A stretch of DNA of 64,000 nucleotides from Lysobacter gummosus (GTDB taxonomy: Bacteria > Pseudomonadota > Gammaproteobacteria > Xanthomonadales > Xanthomonadaceae), in NCBI RefSeq assembly GCF_001442805.1, contig NZ_CP011131.1, positions 1 through 64,000 of the forward strand, written 5' to 3'. The position numbers were made by a program, and so were the translations under genes. This document shows positions 21,948-31,188 of this stretch, one piece after another (the stretch's first letter is position 1; every line of letters starts with the position of its first letter). A model generated the notes under the pieces. It saw only the letters and a program-made list of their open reading frames with translations. It ran no database searches and was not told where the DNA came from.

Positions 21948-22163
21948 TGACGGAGCGGCCGATCTGCGCTTGGACCACGCCTCGAAGACATCTTTACGGT
22001 GCCTTCGAGGTGAGAACTTGCGCCTGATCGGTGGGGGTCAGTGGTTGAATCGAGGTAAGGCCGCGAGGCCGGACATGCGCCGGATACGTGTTGGCTCGCT
22101 CAAAAATGCTGGATGGGGCGGGGCGGCGGCCGCCCGGGCCGGCACCGCCCCGCGCGGGTTGCC

Positions 22164-23759
22164 TCAGCAGGCCGGCTCATCGGCCAGTTCGATGCGATCG
22201 TCCCGCGCCGGCTCGGCCAGGGCGGCCGGCTCGTGCGCCGAAGCGTCGCCGAGCAGGGCGAACACCACCCCGGCGATCGCCGCGGTCAGTCCGGCCAATC
22301 CATACATCAACCACGCGAACGCGGCGTCGTAGCTGTGCACCAGCGCGGCGGCGTCTAGTTGCGGCAGCAAGGCCTGGGCACGTGCCGCATCGCCCGTGGC
22401 CAGCCGCTGAGCGGCCTGCGTCAGCGTCGCGCCGTCCACGCCGATCGCCGAGGACAGACGCAGTTGCAGCAACCCGGCCAGGGCCGCGGCGGTGATCGCC
22501 AGGGCGATGCCTTCGCCGGAGACGCGGCTGGCGCCGAACACGCCCGCGGCCATGCCGGCGCGTTCCTTGGGCACCACGCTGATCGCCAGCCCGTCCATCA
22601 GGCCCCACGGCACCGCCGAGCCGGCGCCGATCAGCAGCATCGGCGCGATCAGGCCGTGCACCGAACCGGCCGCGGCCTCCACGCCCAGCCACACCAGGCC
22701 CGCCGCGGCCAGCAACAACGCTGCCGCGCACAAGGTGCCGGCGGCGATGCGGTGACTGAGCACCGCGGCCAGGAACGGCACCACCAGCATCGGCGCCGAC
22801 AACGCGATCATCATCAGGCCGGCGTTGAGCGCGCTCAGGCCGTGGATGCCGATCAACCGCACCGGCAGCACGATGATCAGCGCCAGATAGCAAAACCCGG
22901 TGCCGATCGGCAGCAACTGCGCGCCGACGAAACGCGGGTACTTGAGCAGGCTGAGGTCCAGCATCGGCCGCGCGGCGCGGGTTTCCACCCGCACGAACAA
23001 GGCCAGCAGCGCCGCCGAACCGATCAATGCCGCGATCACCCAGCCGTCGCTCCAGCCGCGCTCGGGCGCTTCCAGCACGCCGATGGTCAGCAGCGCCAGC
23101 ATCGCGGTGGAGCTCAGGCTGCCGCGCCAGTCCAGGCCGGCGGCGTCGGGATCGCGCGACTCGCGCATGCGCGGCACGCCGAACACCGTGGCCAGCAGCG
23201 CGATCGCCAGACTCGACAGGAACACCGAGCGCCAGCCCTGGGTCTGCACCAGCCAGCCGGCCAGGCTCGGTCCGAACGCCAGCCCCAGCCCGAACGCGGT
23301 GCCCAGCAGGCTGAAGGCGCGGATCCGCGCCGGCCCGTGAAATTCCTGCGACAAGGCGGCGTTGCCGCCGGCCAGGGCGAGCGCGGCGGCGACGCCCTGG
23401 GCGATGCGCAGGCCGTTGAGCACGGCCAGGCTGGGCGCCAGCGCCAGCAGCAGCGAGACGATCGCGTAGGCGACGATGCCGATCGAGAACACGCGCTTGC
23501 GGCCGTAAGTGTCGGCCAGGGTGCCGGCCGCCATCAGGCAACTGCCGAAGGCGAGCATGAAGGCGTTGGTCATCCAGTTCAGCGCCACCGGGCTGCCACC
23601 GAGTTCGGCGGCGATGGCCGGGATCGCCACCGGCGGGGCGGTGAAGCTCAGCGGAAGTACCAGCCCGGCCAGGCACACCGCGCCGAGGATCAGGAAACGG
23701 TCGTAACGGCCGGGTACGGGGCCGGCGGCGGAAGCCCGCGAGGGCAGGGGGGAGGGCAT
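22164..23759 (-). CDS. MFS transporter, DHA2-like drug exporter
   Basis: A 531-residue inner-membrane transporter with about 14 hydrophobic helices. It has the MFS motif A-like segment (GTLADTYGRKRVF) between helices 2 and 3 and a long first half typical of the EmrB/QacA group. Such proteins export drugs or toxic metabolites by proton antiport. A LysR-type regulator is divergently transcribed 136 bp away and probably controls it. Confidence 0.87.
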   Translation of the reverse strand: MPSPLPSRASAAGPVPGRYDRFLILGAVCLAGLVLPLSFTAPPVAIPAIAAELGGSPVALNWMTNAFMLAFGSCLMAAGTLADTYGRKRVFSIGIVAYAIVSLLLALAPSLAVLNGLRIAQGVAAALALAGGNAALSQEFHGPARIRAFSLLGTAFGLGLAFGPSLAGWLVQTQGWRSVFLSSLAIALLATVFGVPRMRESRDPDAAGLDWRGSLSSTAMLALLTIGVLEAPERGWSDGWVIAALIGSAALLALFVRVETRAARPMLDLSLLKYPRFVGAQLLPIGTGFCYLALIIVLPVRLIGIHGLSALNAGLMMIALSAPMLVVPFLAAVLSHRIAAGTLCAAALLLAAAGLVWLGVEAAAGSVHGLIAPMLLIGAGSAVPWGLMDGLAISVVPKERAGMAAGVFGASRVSGEGIALAITAAALAGLLQLRLSSAIGVDGATLTQAAQRLATGDAARAQALLPQLDAAALVHSYDAAFAWLMYGLAGLTAAIAGVVFALLGDASAHEPAALAEPARDDRIELADEPAC

Positions 23760-23895
23760 CGGGATCGCCGTGGGGACGGGCGGACCAGCTTAGATGGGAC
23801 GCAATCGGGGAAAAATGCCGATCTGGTTCATGCTTTATGGAGCGATACGACATAATCGGGGCCGCAATCTATGCGCCCGCCGCTGGAGACCCCGC

Positions 23896-24798
23896 ATGGA
23901 CAAGCTCGGCAGCCTGTTCGCCTTCGTCCGCACCGCGCAGCTGCGCAGCTTCGTCGCCGCCGGCCGCCAGATCGGGATTTCATCCTCGGCCGTGGGCAAG
24001 AGCGTGGCCAAGCTGGAGCAGCAGCTGGGCGTGCGCCTGCTCCAGCGCAACACCCGCAACGTGCGCCTGACCGAGGAAGGCCGGCAGTTCTACGAGCGCT
24101 GCAAACCGCTGCTGGACGAACTGGAAGAAGCCGAGGCGATGCTGACCCACTCCATGCAGGCGCCGCGCGGCCGCCTGCGGGTCAGCCTGCCGACCAACGG
24201 CTACAAGTTCCTGGTGCCGGTGCTCGGCGAGTTCCGCCGGCGTTATCCCGAGGTCGAGCTGGATCTGGATTTCAACGACCAGATGGTCGATGTGATCGAA
24301 GGCGGTTTCGACGCGGTGATCCGCAGCGGCGACATGCCCGACTCGCGCCTGCGCGCGCGCCGGCTGGGGCCGTTCTGTTTCATGTTGTGCGCCTCGCCCG
24401 ACTACCTGGCGCGGCGCGGCGAACCGCGCGCGCCGGCCGACCTGGAAGCGCACGAGTGCATCCATTTCCGCTTCGCCAACAGCGGCAAATTGCAGGAATG
24501 GTCGCTGCGGCTGGAGCCCGGCGAGAACCCGCCGCATCTGCCGGCGGCGCTGGTGTGCAACAACAGCGAAGCGGCGGTGCAGGCCGCGGTGCACGGGCTG
24601 GGCATCGTGTATTCGGTGGATTTTCTGGTGCGCGATCACTTGGCTTCGGATCGGTTGCGCCGCGTGTTGCCGGGGTTCGAGACCCAGCGCGGGCAGTTCT
24701 GGGCGCTGTGGCCGGCGCACAAGCACGTCTCGCCGAAGCTGCGCGTGTTTCTGGATTTCGTCGATGAGCACTTGTTCGTGCACAAGCCTCTGGCTTGA
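23896..24798 (+). CDS. LysR family transcriptional regulator
   Basis: A 300-residue regulator with an N-terminal winged helix-turn-helix (about 1-60, SFVAAGRQIGISSSAVGKSVAKLEQQLGVRLLQR) and a periplasmic-binding-protein-like effector domain (about 90-295). The ATG at 23896 gives the standard LysR start (MDKLGSLFAFVRTAQLRSF). Divergence from the MFS exporter gene suggests it activates that gene in response to a small molecule. Confidence 0.92.
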   Translation: MDKLGSLFAFVRTAQLRSFVAAGRQIGISSSAVGKSVAKLEQQLGVRLLQRNTRNVRLTEEGRQFYERCKPLLDELEEAEAMLTHSMQAPRGRLRVSLPTNGYKFLVPVLGEFRRRYPEVELDLDFNDQMVDVIEGGFDAVIRSGDMPDSRLRARRLGPFCFMLCASPDYLARRGEPRAPADLEAHECIHFRFANSGKLQEWSLRLEPGENPPHLPAALVCNNSEAAVQAAVHGLGIVYSVDFLVRDHLASDRLRRVLPGFETQRGQFWALWPAHKHVSPKLRVFLDFVDEHLFVHKPLA

Positions 24799-24825
24799 GC
24801 GCGATGCGTCGTCGCCTGCGTGGGA

Positions 24826-25785
24826 TCAGCGCGCGCGCTTCATCTGGCGGCCTTCGCTGAAACCGCGTCGGTACGCGGTCGGGTTGGTGCCGACCGAACG
24901 CGAGAAGCGGTCGCGGAAGGTCGTCGCCGAGGCGAAGCCGACCTGCAGCGCGATCTGCTCCACGGACAAGTCGGTGGTTTCCAGGAACTGCTGGGCGCGG
25001 CGGATGCGGGTGATCAGCAGCCACTGCAGCGGCGTGGTGCCGGTCTGCTCGCGGAAACGGCGGTTGAGCGTGCGCGTGCTGATCGAGGCGTGGCGGGCGA
25101 GTTCGTCGACCAGCAGCGGCCGGTCCAGATGCTCCTCCATCCAGCGCAGCAGCGGCGCCAGCGAGGCGTCGGACTGCGGCGGCGCGTGCTGCAGCAGCGG
25201 CGAATGATCGGCGCCGCGTTCCATCGGCACCACCGCCCAGCGCGCGGCGGCCGCTGCGGCCGCTGCGCCGTAGTCGCGGCGGATCAGGTGCAGGCACAGG
25301 TCGATGCCGGCGGCCGAACCGGCCGAGCTGAGTATCTGGCCCTCATCGACGAACAACACGTCCGGATCGACCTGGATATTCGGATAACGCTCGGCCAGTT
25401 CGACCGAGGTGGACCAATGCGTGGTCGCGCGGCGGCCGCCGAGCAGGCCGGCCTGGGCCAGCACGAATACGCCGGTGCAGATCGAGGCGATGCGCGCGCC
25501 GCGCGCGGAGGCGGCGCGCAGCGCGTCCAGGATCGCGACGGGAACCGGCGCGCGCGGCGGCGACATGCCCGGCACGATGACGGTGTCGGCATGTTCGAGT
25601 TCGGCCAGGCCCCACGGCACCACCAGTTCCATCGAACCTGTGCGCACGCGCTCGCGTTCGGCGCAGATGCGCACCTCATAGGCGGTCTCGCCGTCGGCCA
25701 GCCGCACCCACGGAAACACCAGTCCGGGAATGGACAGCTCGAAGGGCAGAACGTCGTCCATCGCGACGACAGCGACCTGATGCAT
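24826..25785 (-). CDS. GlxA/FtrA-type regulator (GATase1-AraC fusion)
   Basis: A 319-residue protein with an N-terminal DJ-1/PfpI (class I glutamine amidotransferase-like) domain (about 5-170) containing the nucleophile-elbow segment ASICTGVFVLA, and a C-terminal AraC DNA-binding domain (about 215-310) with two helix-turn-helix motifs (VDELARHASISTRTLNRRF and VEQIALQVGFASATTFRDRF). Relatives sense small metabolites. Its 3' end lies 27 bp from the LysR gene end. The region 25786-26098 downstream holds only a terminator. Confidence 0.92.
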   Translation of the reverse strand: MHQVAVVAMDDVLPFELSIPGLVFPWVRLADGETAYEVRICAERERVRTGSMELVVPWGLAELEHADTVIVPGMSPPRAPVPVAILDALRAASARGARIASICTGVFVLAQAGLLGGRRATTHWSTSVELAERYPNIQVDPDVLFVDEGQILSSAGSAAGIDLCLHLIRRDYGAAAAAAAARWAVVPMERGADHSPLLQHAPPQSDASLAPLLRWMEEHLDRPLLVDELARHASISTRTLNRRFREQTGTTPLQWLLITRIRRAQQFLETTDLSVEQIALQVGFASATTFRDRFSRSVGTNPTAYRRGFSEGRQMKRAR

Positions 25786-26012
25786 GGGGACCGGCTGTGC
25801 TGGGGGTTGGACAAAGTGTAGCCAGCGACCTCGCGGCCCGCGCGCACGGATACGGGCGTGTCGGCGATGGCCGGAACCCGGCGGAATCTGGCGGGTTCAC
25901 CGCTCAGGCGCGCGCCGCGCCACTCATCTCATGCGCATCGCATCGTCGCCACCGCCGTCGTTGCGAGGGCAGGGCAAGCACGACCGGTGCATCGACACGG
26001 CCGGATAAAGAA

Positions 26013-26044
26013 CGGCCCCCGCCGCGCGAACGCAACGGGGGCCG
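26013..26044 (-). terminator. Terminator downstream of the M4 protease gene
   Basis: A stem of CGGCCCCC (26013-26020) and GGGGGCCG (26037-26044), read on -, is followed by a short TTCTTTAT tract. It lies 54 bp past the stop of the protease gene. Confidence 0.6.
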
Positions 26045-26098
26045 CAAAGACCGCAAACACTTACCAATTCGAGCCCGGGTACGGCTCAGAGCGATTCC

Positions 26099-28015
26099 TC
26101 AGTTCTTGCAGCGCGCCGCCGTGGAGCCTTCCGGCAGCGTCACGTTGACCGCTTCCCAGGCGCAGGCCACGGTCTTGACCGCGCTGGCCTTGAGCAGGCC
26201 GCGATCGACCAGATCCTGCGCCGCCGTCTGCGTCGCCACGCGCGCATCCGGATAGGTGGCCTGCGAGGTCAGGTACAGGGTGTTGGCGCGGTACCAGATC
26301 TGTCCGGCGACGGTCGCAGTCAGGCCCTTCAGGCCGGTCGCGCCGTTGCAGACCAGATCCGACGGCAACACGGTCTTGCGATGCGACTTCGGCACCTTCT
26401 GGCCTTCGGCCAGCAGGTAGAAGAAGTGGTTGCCGATGCCGGAGGTGTAGTGCGGATCGTGCGCCTGGTTCTCCGGGTCGAAACCGCCGGCGGGGTAGCA
26501 GTCGAACGAACCCACGCCGTCGGCGTCCTGGTCCAGGCTGGGCTTGAACATGAAACGCAGCGGCACGCCGCTGAGCATCACGTTCTCGCCGATCAGGTAA
26601 TCCGGCGGGTCCTTCGGGCTGTTGTCGTAGAACTCGACCAGGGTGCCGTGGATGTCGGAGTTGGCTTCGTTCAAGCCGCCGGCGTCGCCCGAGTACAGCA
26701 GGCCCGAGGTGGCCTGGGTCACGCCGTGCGACATCTCGTGGCCGGCCACGTCGAGCGCGACCACCGGGTTGGACACGCCGTAGTCGCCGTTGCCGTAGAC
26801 CATGCGCTTGGCGTCGCCGTCCCAGAACGCGTTGGTGCCGCCCACGTCGATGAAGAAGAAATACGTGAAGGTGACATTGACGAAGCTCTGCACGCCCAGG
26901 CCGTCGCCGAAGATGCCGAGGCGGTCGTAGTACTTCTTGTAGTAGTCCCAGGTCTTCGACACACCGTAATGCGCTTCCACGCCGGTGCGCTCGATGTTGG
27001 TCATCTGCTCGTTGCCCCAGAGGTTGTCGGCATCGAACATCGGCGGCGCGGTGAAGTCGCCGCCGCCGAACACCAGGTCGACGACCGTGCCGCCGGTGTT
27101 GTGCACGGTGCCGCCGCCGCGCTTGTCGTCGCGCAGCAGGAAGCCCGCGCCGCGGCCGTCGCTTTCCTCCGCGCTGACCTTGCTGGTGGAGATCGGCACC
27201 TTGCCGCGGGTGATGGTGAAGCCCTGGCCTTCGGCCGCTTCGGCGGTGTAGATGCGGCTGTCGCGGCCGAGGAAGCTGCCGTTGTCGGCATCGACGTAAA
27301 TCAGATCATGGACCGGGCGTTCGGCCTTGTTGAGGCCGCGGAAGCTGACTTCATACGCCAGCTTGGGCTGGTTGTTCTGGGCGAAATACACCGTGCGCGA
27401 TTTCGGCGCCTCGATGAAGCGGCCGGCGAAATGCACGCCGGCGTCGGCGATCGCCTGGTTCTGCGAAAGCTTGGGCGTGACCGAGCCGCCGTCGCCGAGC
27501 TTGAGGTCCAGGGTCTTGCTGATCGAGGTCAGCAGGCCGCCCTTGGCGTGGGTGACCAGATCGCCGCCGATCACCGGCAGGCCCTGGTATTCGCGCTGGA
27601 AACGCACGTGCTCGCTGCCGTCGGCTTCGACCACCACATCGCGCGGCTTGTAGCTTTCCGCCGCCATCGCGTTGGCGCCGGCGTTGGCCAGGCCTTGCGC
27701 GCCGGCGCTGCCGGCCTTGCTCGCCTGCAGCAGTTCGCGCGCGCGCTGCACCGCCGGATGGCGTTCCAGTTGCGCGGCCGGGGTGGCGCCTGAGACGGCG
27801 CTGGCATCGGCGAAGGTGTTTTCCGCGGTGGCGCGGACGCTGGCGTTGGAACGCGCGGCCGCATCCGGCGCGCGCGCGGCCGCATTCGCCGCGGCGGCGG
27901 TCTGGGCGGCGCCGCTGGCGGCGTCGTCGCGATGCGCGGTGATCAGCGCGGTCGCGGTGGTGCCGGTGATCGCAAGCAGGATCGATGCGGTCAGCACTCG
28001 TTGTTTCATGGACAT
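26099..28015 (-). CDS. Secreted M4 family (thermolysin-like) metalloprotease
   Basis: A 638-residue pre-pro-enzyme: signal peptide (about 1-26), an FTP/PepSY-type propeptide (about 85-250; ERHPAVQRARELLQ, HVRFQREYQGLPVIGGDLV), then the catalytic domain. Zinc motif HEMSH is at 426-430, with the third ligand Glu450 in GLNEANSD, and the catalytic-histidine segment GNHFFYLLAEG follows later. No C-terminal PPC or P domain is present. It likely contributes to the extracellular proteolytic activity typical of Lysobacter. A palindrome lies upstream at 28065-28097. Confidence 0.92.
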   Translation of the reverse strand: MSMKQRVLTASILLAITGTTATALITAHRDDAASGAAQTAAAANAAARAPDAAARSNASVRATAENTFADASAVSGATPAAQLERHPAVQRARELLQASKAGSAGAQGLANAGANAMAAESYKPRDVVVEADGSEHVRFQREYQGLPVIGGDLVTHAKGGLLTSISKTLDLKLGDGGSVTPKLSQNQAIADAGVHFAGRFIEAPKSRTVYFAQNNQPKLAYEVSFRGLNKAERPVHDLIYVDADNGSFLGRDSRIYTAEAAEGQGFTITRGKVPISTSKVSAEESDGRGAGFLLRDDKRGGGTVHNTGGTVVDLVFGGGDFTAPPMFDADNLWGNEQMTNIERTGVEAHYGVSKTWDYYKKYYDRLGIFGDGLGVQSFVNVTFTYFFFIDVGGTNAFWDGDAKRMVYGNGDYGVSNPVVALDVAGHEMSHGVTQATSGLLYSGDAGGLNEANSDIHGTLVEFYDNSPKDPPDYLIGENVMLSGVPLRFMFKPSLDQDADGVGSFDCYPAGGFDPENQAHDPHYTSGIGNHFFYLLAEGQKVPKSHRKTVLPSDLVCNGATGLKGLTATVAGQIWYRANTLYLTSQATYPDARVATQTAAQDLVDRGLLKASAVKTVACAWEAVNVTLPEGSTAARCKN

Positions 28016-28064
28016 GCGAAGTTCTCCGAGTCATGCAAAGCAAAAATAGGAAAGAACGCAAAAT

Positions 28065-28097
28065 CGCCGTTTCGCGATCGATGTCGCGAAATCGGCG
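28065..28097. promoter_or_regulatory. Inverted repeat upstream of the M4 protease gene
   Basis: Arms CGCCG-TTTCGCGA (28065-28077) and TCGCGAAA-T-CGGCG (28084-28097) pair over 13 bp with a single bulge around a six-base loop. It lies about 50-80 bp ahead of the protease start, where an operator or a leader hairpin would be. No known consensus was recognised. The rest of 28016-28406 shows nothing further. Confidence 0.5.
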
Positions 28098-28406
28098 TTA
28101 CTGCACAACGGCAGGGAGCTTGTAATGCCTGGAAAGACGCGCCTACGACGAGGAAGGACGCGTGTTATCCATCGTTTCCCCACCAATTCGAACGCTCCCG
28201 GACACTTCTCACCCCACCTTGCGGGCGCGCGGGTGACGTATTTCCTTCACGAAATGCGATGTGCGTCTAACAGGCGCCTATGGCTGAAGACACGAAACAA
28301 ACGCCGAAAGGCCGCGAGCGCGGCCGATGGGCTTGTGTCGTGGCGATGGCGGCAGGCGCGTGGCGCCTGCGGATTACATCTGCATGCGGCGCGTTGGCCG
28401 CATGCC

Positions 28407-28640
28407 TCAGCGCTGCGGCGCCGGCATGATGTGCGACAGGAAAATTCGCCGGTCTTCGAAAATGCGGATCGCCACGGCGACGCCGAGCTGCACCGACAAA
28501 TGGAAGGCCTCGTTCTTGGCCGCGGCCGAAGCGGCGGCGACATTGTCGAAACGCTCCTCGGCCACGTCGCACGACAAGGTGCGGCCGAGGTAGGTGGATT
28601 CGTTGAGTTGCACCGTGTAGGGCATGGGGTCGTCGACCAT
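28407..28640 (-). CDS. Small hypothetical protein
   Basis: A frame of 77 residues from the ATG at 28640 (72 from 28625), with product MPYTVQLNESTYLGRTLSC followed by an amphipathic region (AAKNEAFHLSVQLGVAVAIRIFEDRRIFLSHIM). The composition looks protein-like, while the opposite-strand and alternative frames look like arginine/serine/proline shadows. No family recognised and no strong ribosome binding site. The frame is open further up to 28754. Confidence 0.45.
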   Translation of the reverse strand: MVDDPMPYTVQLNESTYLGRTLSCDVAEERFDNVAAASAAAKNEAFHLSVQLGVAVAIRIFEDRRIFLSHIMPAPQR

Positions 28641-29265
28641 CGAATGAAACGGGATGCCCCGACCCAGCTTGACCGCTTGCTCAAGGCGGCGACTTATTCC
28701 CTTGCTGAGCGGCGTCCGTTGCCGGCGCATAAGTCGTGCTGTCGGGGCGTGCATAAGGTGACTTAGCGACTAAGCATTTACCCTCAGGGGACCCCAGGGC
28801 GTGCTGTAGGGAATTCCTTACAACCACGTGACCGCTGTCACGTCCGCAAACCTTCGCAGGATGGCCCTTCGCAGGAGACCGCTTTGTGGGAAGCCCCTCT
28901 TGGTGGGAGGGCCTTTCAGATCCGACGCTTTCGGCTCCGGTCGCATCGCAGCTTCACGGCGGCCCCTGCAAGCGATGCGATTTCGCCGCCCGCCTTGCCA
29001 CTGCATGAGCGAACCCCGCAAACCCCGCGCGCCCCTCGACCTTAGGCGGATTCACCGCACCGGCAATGCCTCTAGCGTGTCTTCGCCGCAGCGCTGTGGC
29101 CCGACAGGACCGTCCATGTTCGCGAACGCCACGACCACGGCCATGCGACCCGCGCCGCGCGCGCGGCACAGGGCGTCCCGTCCGCGCCATCTGCTCGCGA
29201 CGCTGTGCCTGCTGACGCTCTGCGCAGGCGCCGCGGCCGTTTCTGCTGCACGCCGCGGCGCCGGC
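28641..29265. other. Gene-poor interval
   Basis: 625 bp without a gene I can support. A + strand frame from ATG 29116 begins with a signal-peptide-like stretch (HLLATLCLLTLCAGAAA) but then runs antisense through the 3' end of the SLC13 gene in a low-quality composition; it is treated as unsupported. Confidence 0.5.
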
Positions 29266-31065
29266 TCAGGACGCGCCCGGCAGCAACGGCCCGCCCAACC
29301 ACAGCCAGCGCGCCATCCAGGCGCTGACCCAGGCGATGAGCATGGTCAAGGGCAGGCCGATACGCAGGAAATCGCTGAAGCGGTACTGGCCCGGGCCGAG
29401 GATGAGAAGGTTGCCGTGGTGACCGATCGGAGTCAGGAACGCGGCCACCGCGCCCAGCGCCGTGCATACCACGAACGGCGTCGGCGGCAGGCCCAGCGAT
29501 TGCGCCAGTGAAATCGCGATCGGCCCCAACAGCACCGTGGTCGCCGCATCGGACAGGATCTGGGTCAGCAGCGCGGCGACGGTGAACATCACCAGCAAGA
29601 TCGCCAGCGGCGACCAGCCCGCGATCACCTGCAGCATGCCCTGCGCCAGCAACTGCGCGGTGCCGGTCTGCTCCATCGCCACGCCCAGTGGAATTACGCC
29701 TGCGATCATCACGAAGATGCGCACGTCGATTTCGCGATAGGCCTGTTCGACATCGACGCAGCGCGTGGCCACCATCGCCACCGCGCCCAGCAGGAACGCC
29801 AGCGACGCCGGCAGCCATTCGGTCGCCGCCGCGACGATGGTCATCAGCAAGATGCCCAGCGCCAGCGGCGCGCGCACCCGCCGCCGCGCTTCGCCGGCGA
29901 ACGGCACCAGCATCAGGAAGCCGTGGTGCGCGGCCAGTTCGGCGAAACGCGCCGGCCGGCCCCACAGCACCAGCAGGTCGCCTTCGCGCAGGCGCGCGTC
30001 GGACAAGCGCGGCGCGACCGCGCCGTGGCGCCGCCACAGGCCGGCGATGACGGCGTGGAACTGGCGCGCGAAATCCAGCTCGCGCACGCTGCGGCCGACG
30101 AATTCCGAACCCGGCGCGACCAGCGCCTGCACCAGCTGCGGCTCGCCGTCGCCGTCGGCGTGCTCGCCGAAGCGCTTGATCGCGTTGAGGTCCAGGCCGG
30201 GGTCGTCGTGCAGCGAGGCGAGTGCGTCGGCCGACGCCTCCACCAGCAGGATGTCGCCGCTGATCAAGGCGCTGCCCGGGCCGAGGTCCTGGCGGCGCTG
30301 GCCGTCGCGCAGCCAGCCGGTCAGCACGAAGCGGTCGCCAAGCGCTTTTTGCAATTCCGACAGCGGACGCGTGCTCCAGCGCGAGCCTTCGACGATCACG
30401 AGCTCAGTGCGGTAACGGTCCAGGCGCAGATAGCCGTCGTCGCCGTGTTCGCCGCCGCGCTTGGGCAGCACCCAGCGCGCGGCCAGCATGTACAGCACGC
30501 CGACCACCACCAGGGCCAGGCCGATCGGGGTGATCGAGAAAATCCCCAGGCCGGGTGCGCCGGTGCGCTCGATCAGGTTGTCGGCGAGCAGGAACGCCGG
30601 CGCGCTGACCAGGGTCAGGGTCGTGCCCAGCGAGGCGGCGAAGGACATCGGCATCAGCAGGCGCGAGGCCGACAGCCCGCGCGATTTGGCGAACCGGGTC
30701 AGGATCGGCAGCATCATCGCGGTGACCATGACGTGGTGGGTGAACGAGGACAGCGCCGCCACCGCCGGCATGGTCACCGCGATCGCGCGGCTCTCGCTGC
30801 GGCCGGCGGCGCGGCCGATCCCCTGGCCCAGGCGCTCGGTGATGCCGGTCGCGGCCAGGCCGCCAGAAATCACGAACACCGCCGCGACGATGATCGCAGG
30901 TTCGCTGGCGAAGCCGGACAAGGCCTGTTTCGCGTCCAGCACGCCGCTGAGCACCAGCGCCAGCAGGGTGATCATGGCCGTCACATCGACCCGCAGGCGC
31001 TCGCTGACGAACAGGTACAGGGCGGCTGCCAGGATCAGCAGGAAGGCGATCTGAGAAAAGTCCAT
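29266..31065 (-). CDS. SLC13 family permease with RCK-C domains
   Basis: A 599-residue transporter of the DASS/CitMHS-like group with about ten membrane helices in two blocks (about 5-190 and 400-597) flanking a cytoplasmic part with two TrkA-C (RCK-C) domains (for example RWSTRPLSELQKALGDRFVLTGWLRDG and GSEFVGRSVRELDFARQFHAVIAGLWR). Relatives carry dicarboxylates or sulfate together with sodium; the substrate cannot be deduced. Divergent from the histidine kinase gene. Confidence 0.9.
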   Translation of the reverse strand: MDFSQIAFLLILAAALYLFVSERLRVDVTAMITLLALVLSGVLDAKQALSGFASEPAIIVAAVFVISGGLAATGITERLGQGIGRAAGRSESRAIAVTMPAVAALSSFTHHVMVTAMMLPILTRFAKSRGLSASRLLMPMSFAASLGTTLTLVSAPAFLLADNLIERTGAPGLGIFSITPIGLALVVVGVLYMLAARWVLPKRGGEHGDDGYLRLDRYRTELVIVEGSRWSTRPLSELQKALGDRFVLTGWLRDGQRRQDLGPGSALISGDILLVEASADALASLHDDPGLDLNAIKRFGEHADGDGEPQLVQALVAPGSEFVGRSVRELDFARQFHAVIAGLWRRHGAVAPRLSDARLREGDLLVLWGRPARFAELAAHHGFLMLVPFAGEARRRVRAPLALGILLMTIVAAATEWLPASLAFLLGAVAMVATRCVDVEQAYREIDVRIFVMIAGVIPLGVAMEQTGTAQLLAQGMLQVIAGWSPLAILLVMFTVAALLTQILSDAATTVLLGPIAISLAQSLGLPPTPFVVCTALGAVAAFLTPIGHHGNLLILGPGQYRFSDFLRIGLPLTMLIAWVSAWMARWLWLGGPLLPGAS

Positions 31066-31188
31066 TGCGCGATTGTGCTTGAGCCGGCTGTGTCCGAGCC
31101 GTGTGCGCCGTCCACCGCACCATCACGGCGGCATTGGATACACTCCCCGGTCACTTCGGACCCCCTGTGCGACCACAGCGTTACCGCG

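Noticed and set aside
18796..21978. - strand open frame of 1060 codons spanning the radical SAM and TPR genes
   Set aside because: Arg/Pro/Ala-rich shadow in another frame of the real TPR gene and antisense to the radical SAM gene.
29116..29511. + strand frame starting with a signal-peptide-like stretch
   Set aside because: After about 45 codons it runs antisense into the SLC13 permease with poor composition; no ribosome binding site or family.
29923..31188. Upstream extension of the PAS kinase frame by more than 400 codons
   Set aside because: Antisense to the SLC13 permease with shadow composition; the kinase starts at 31189.
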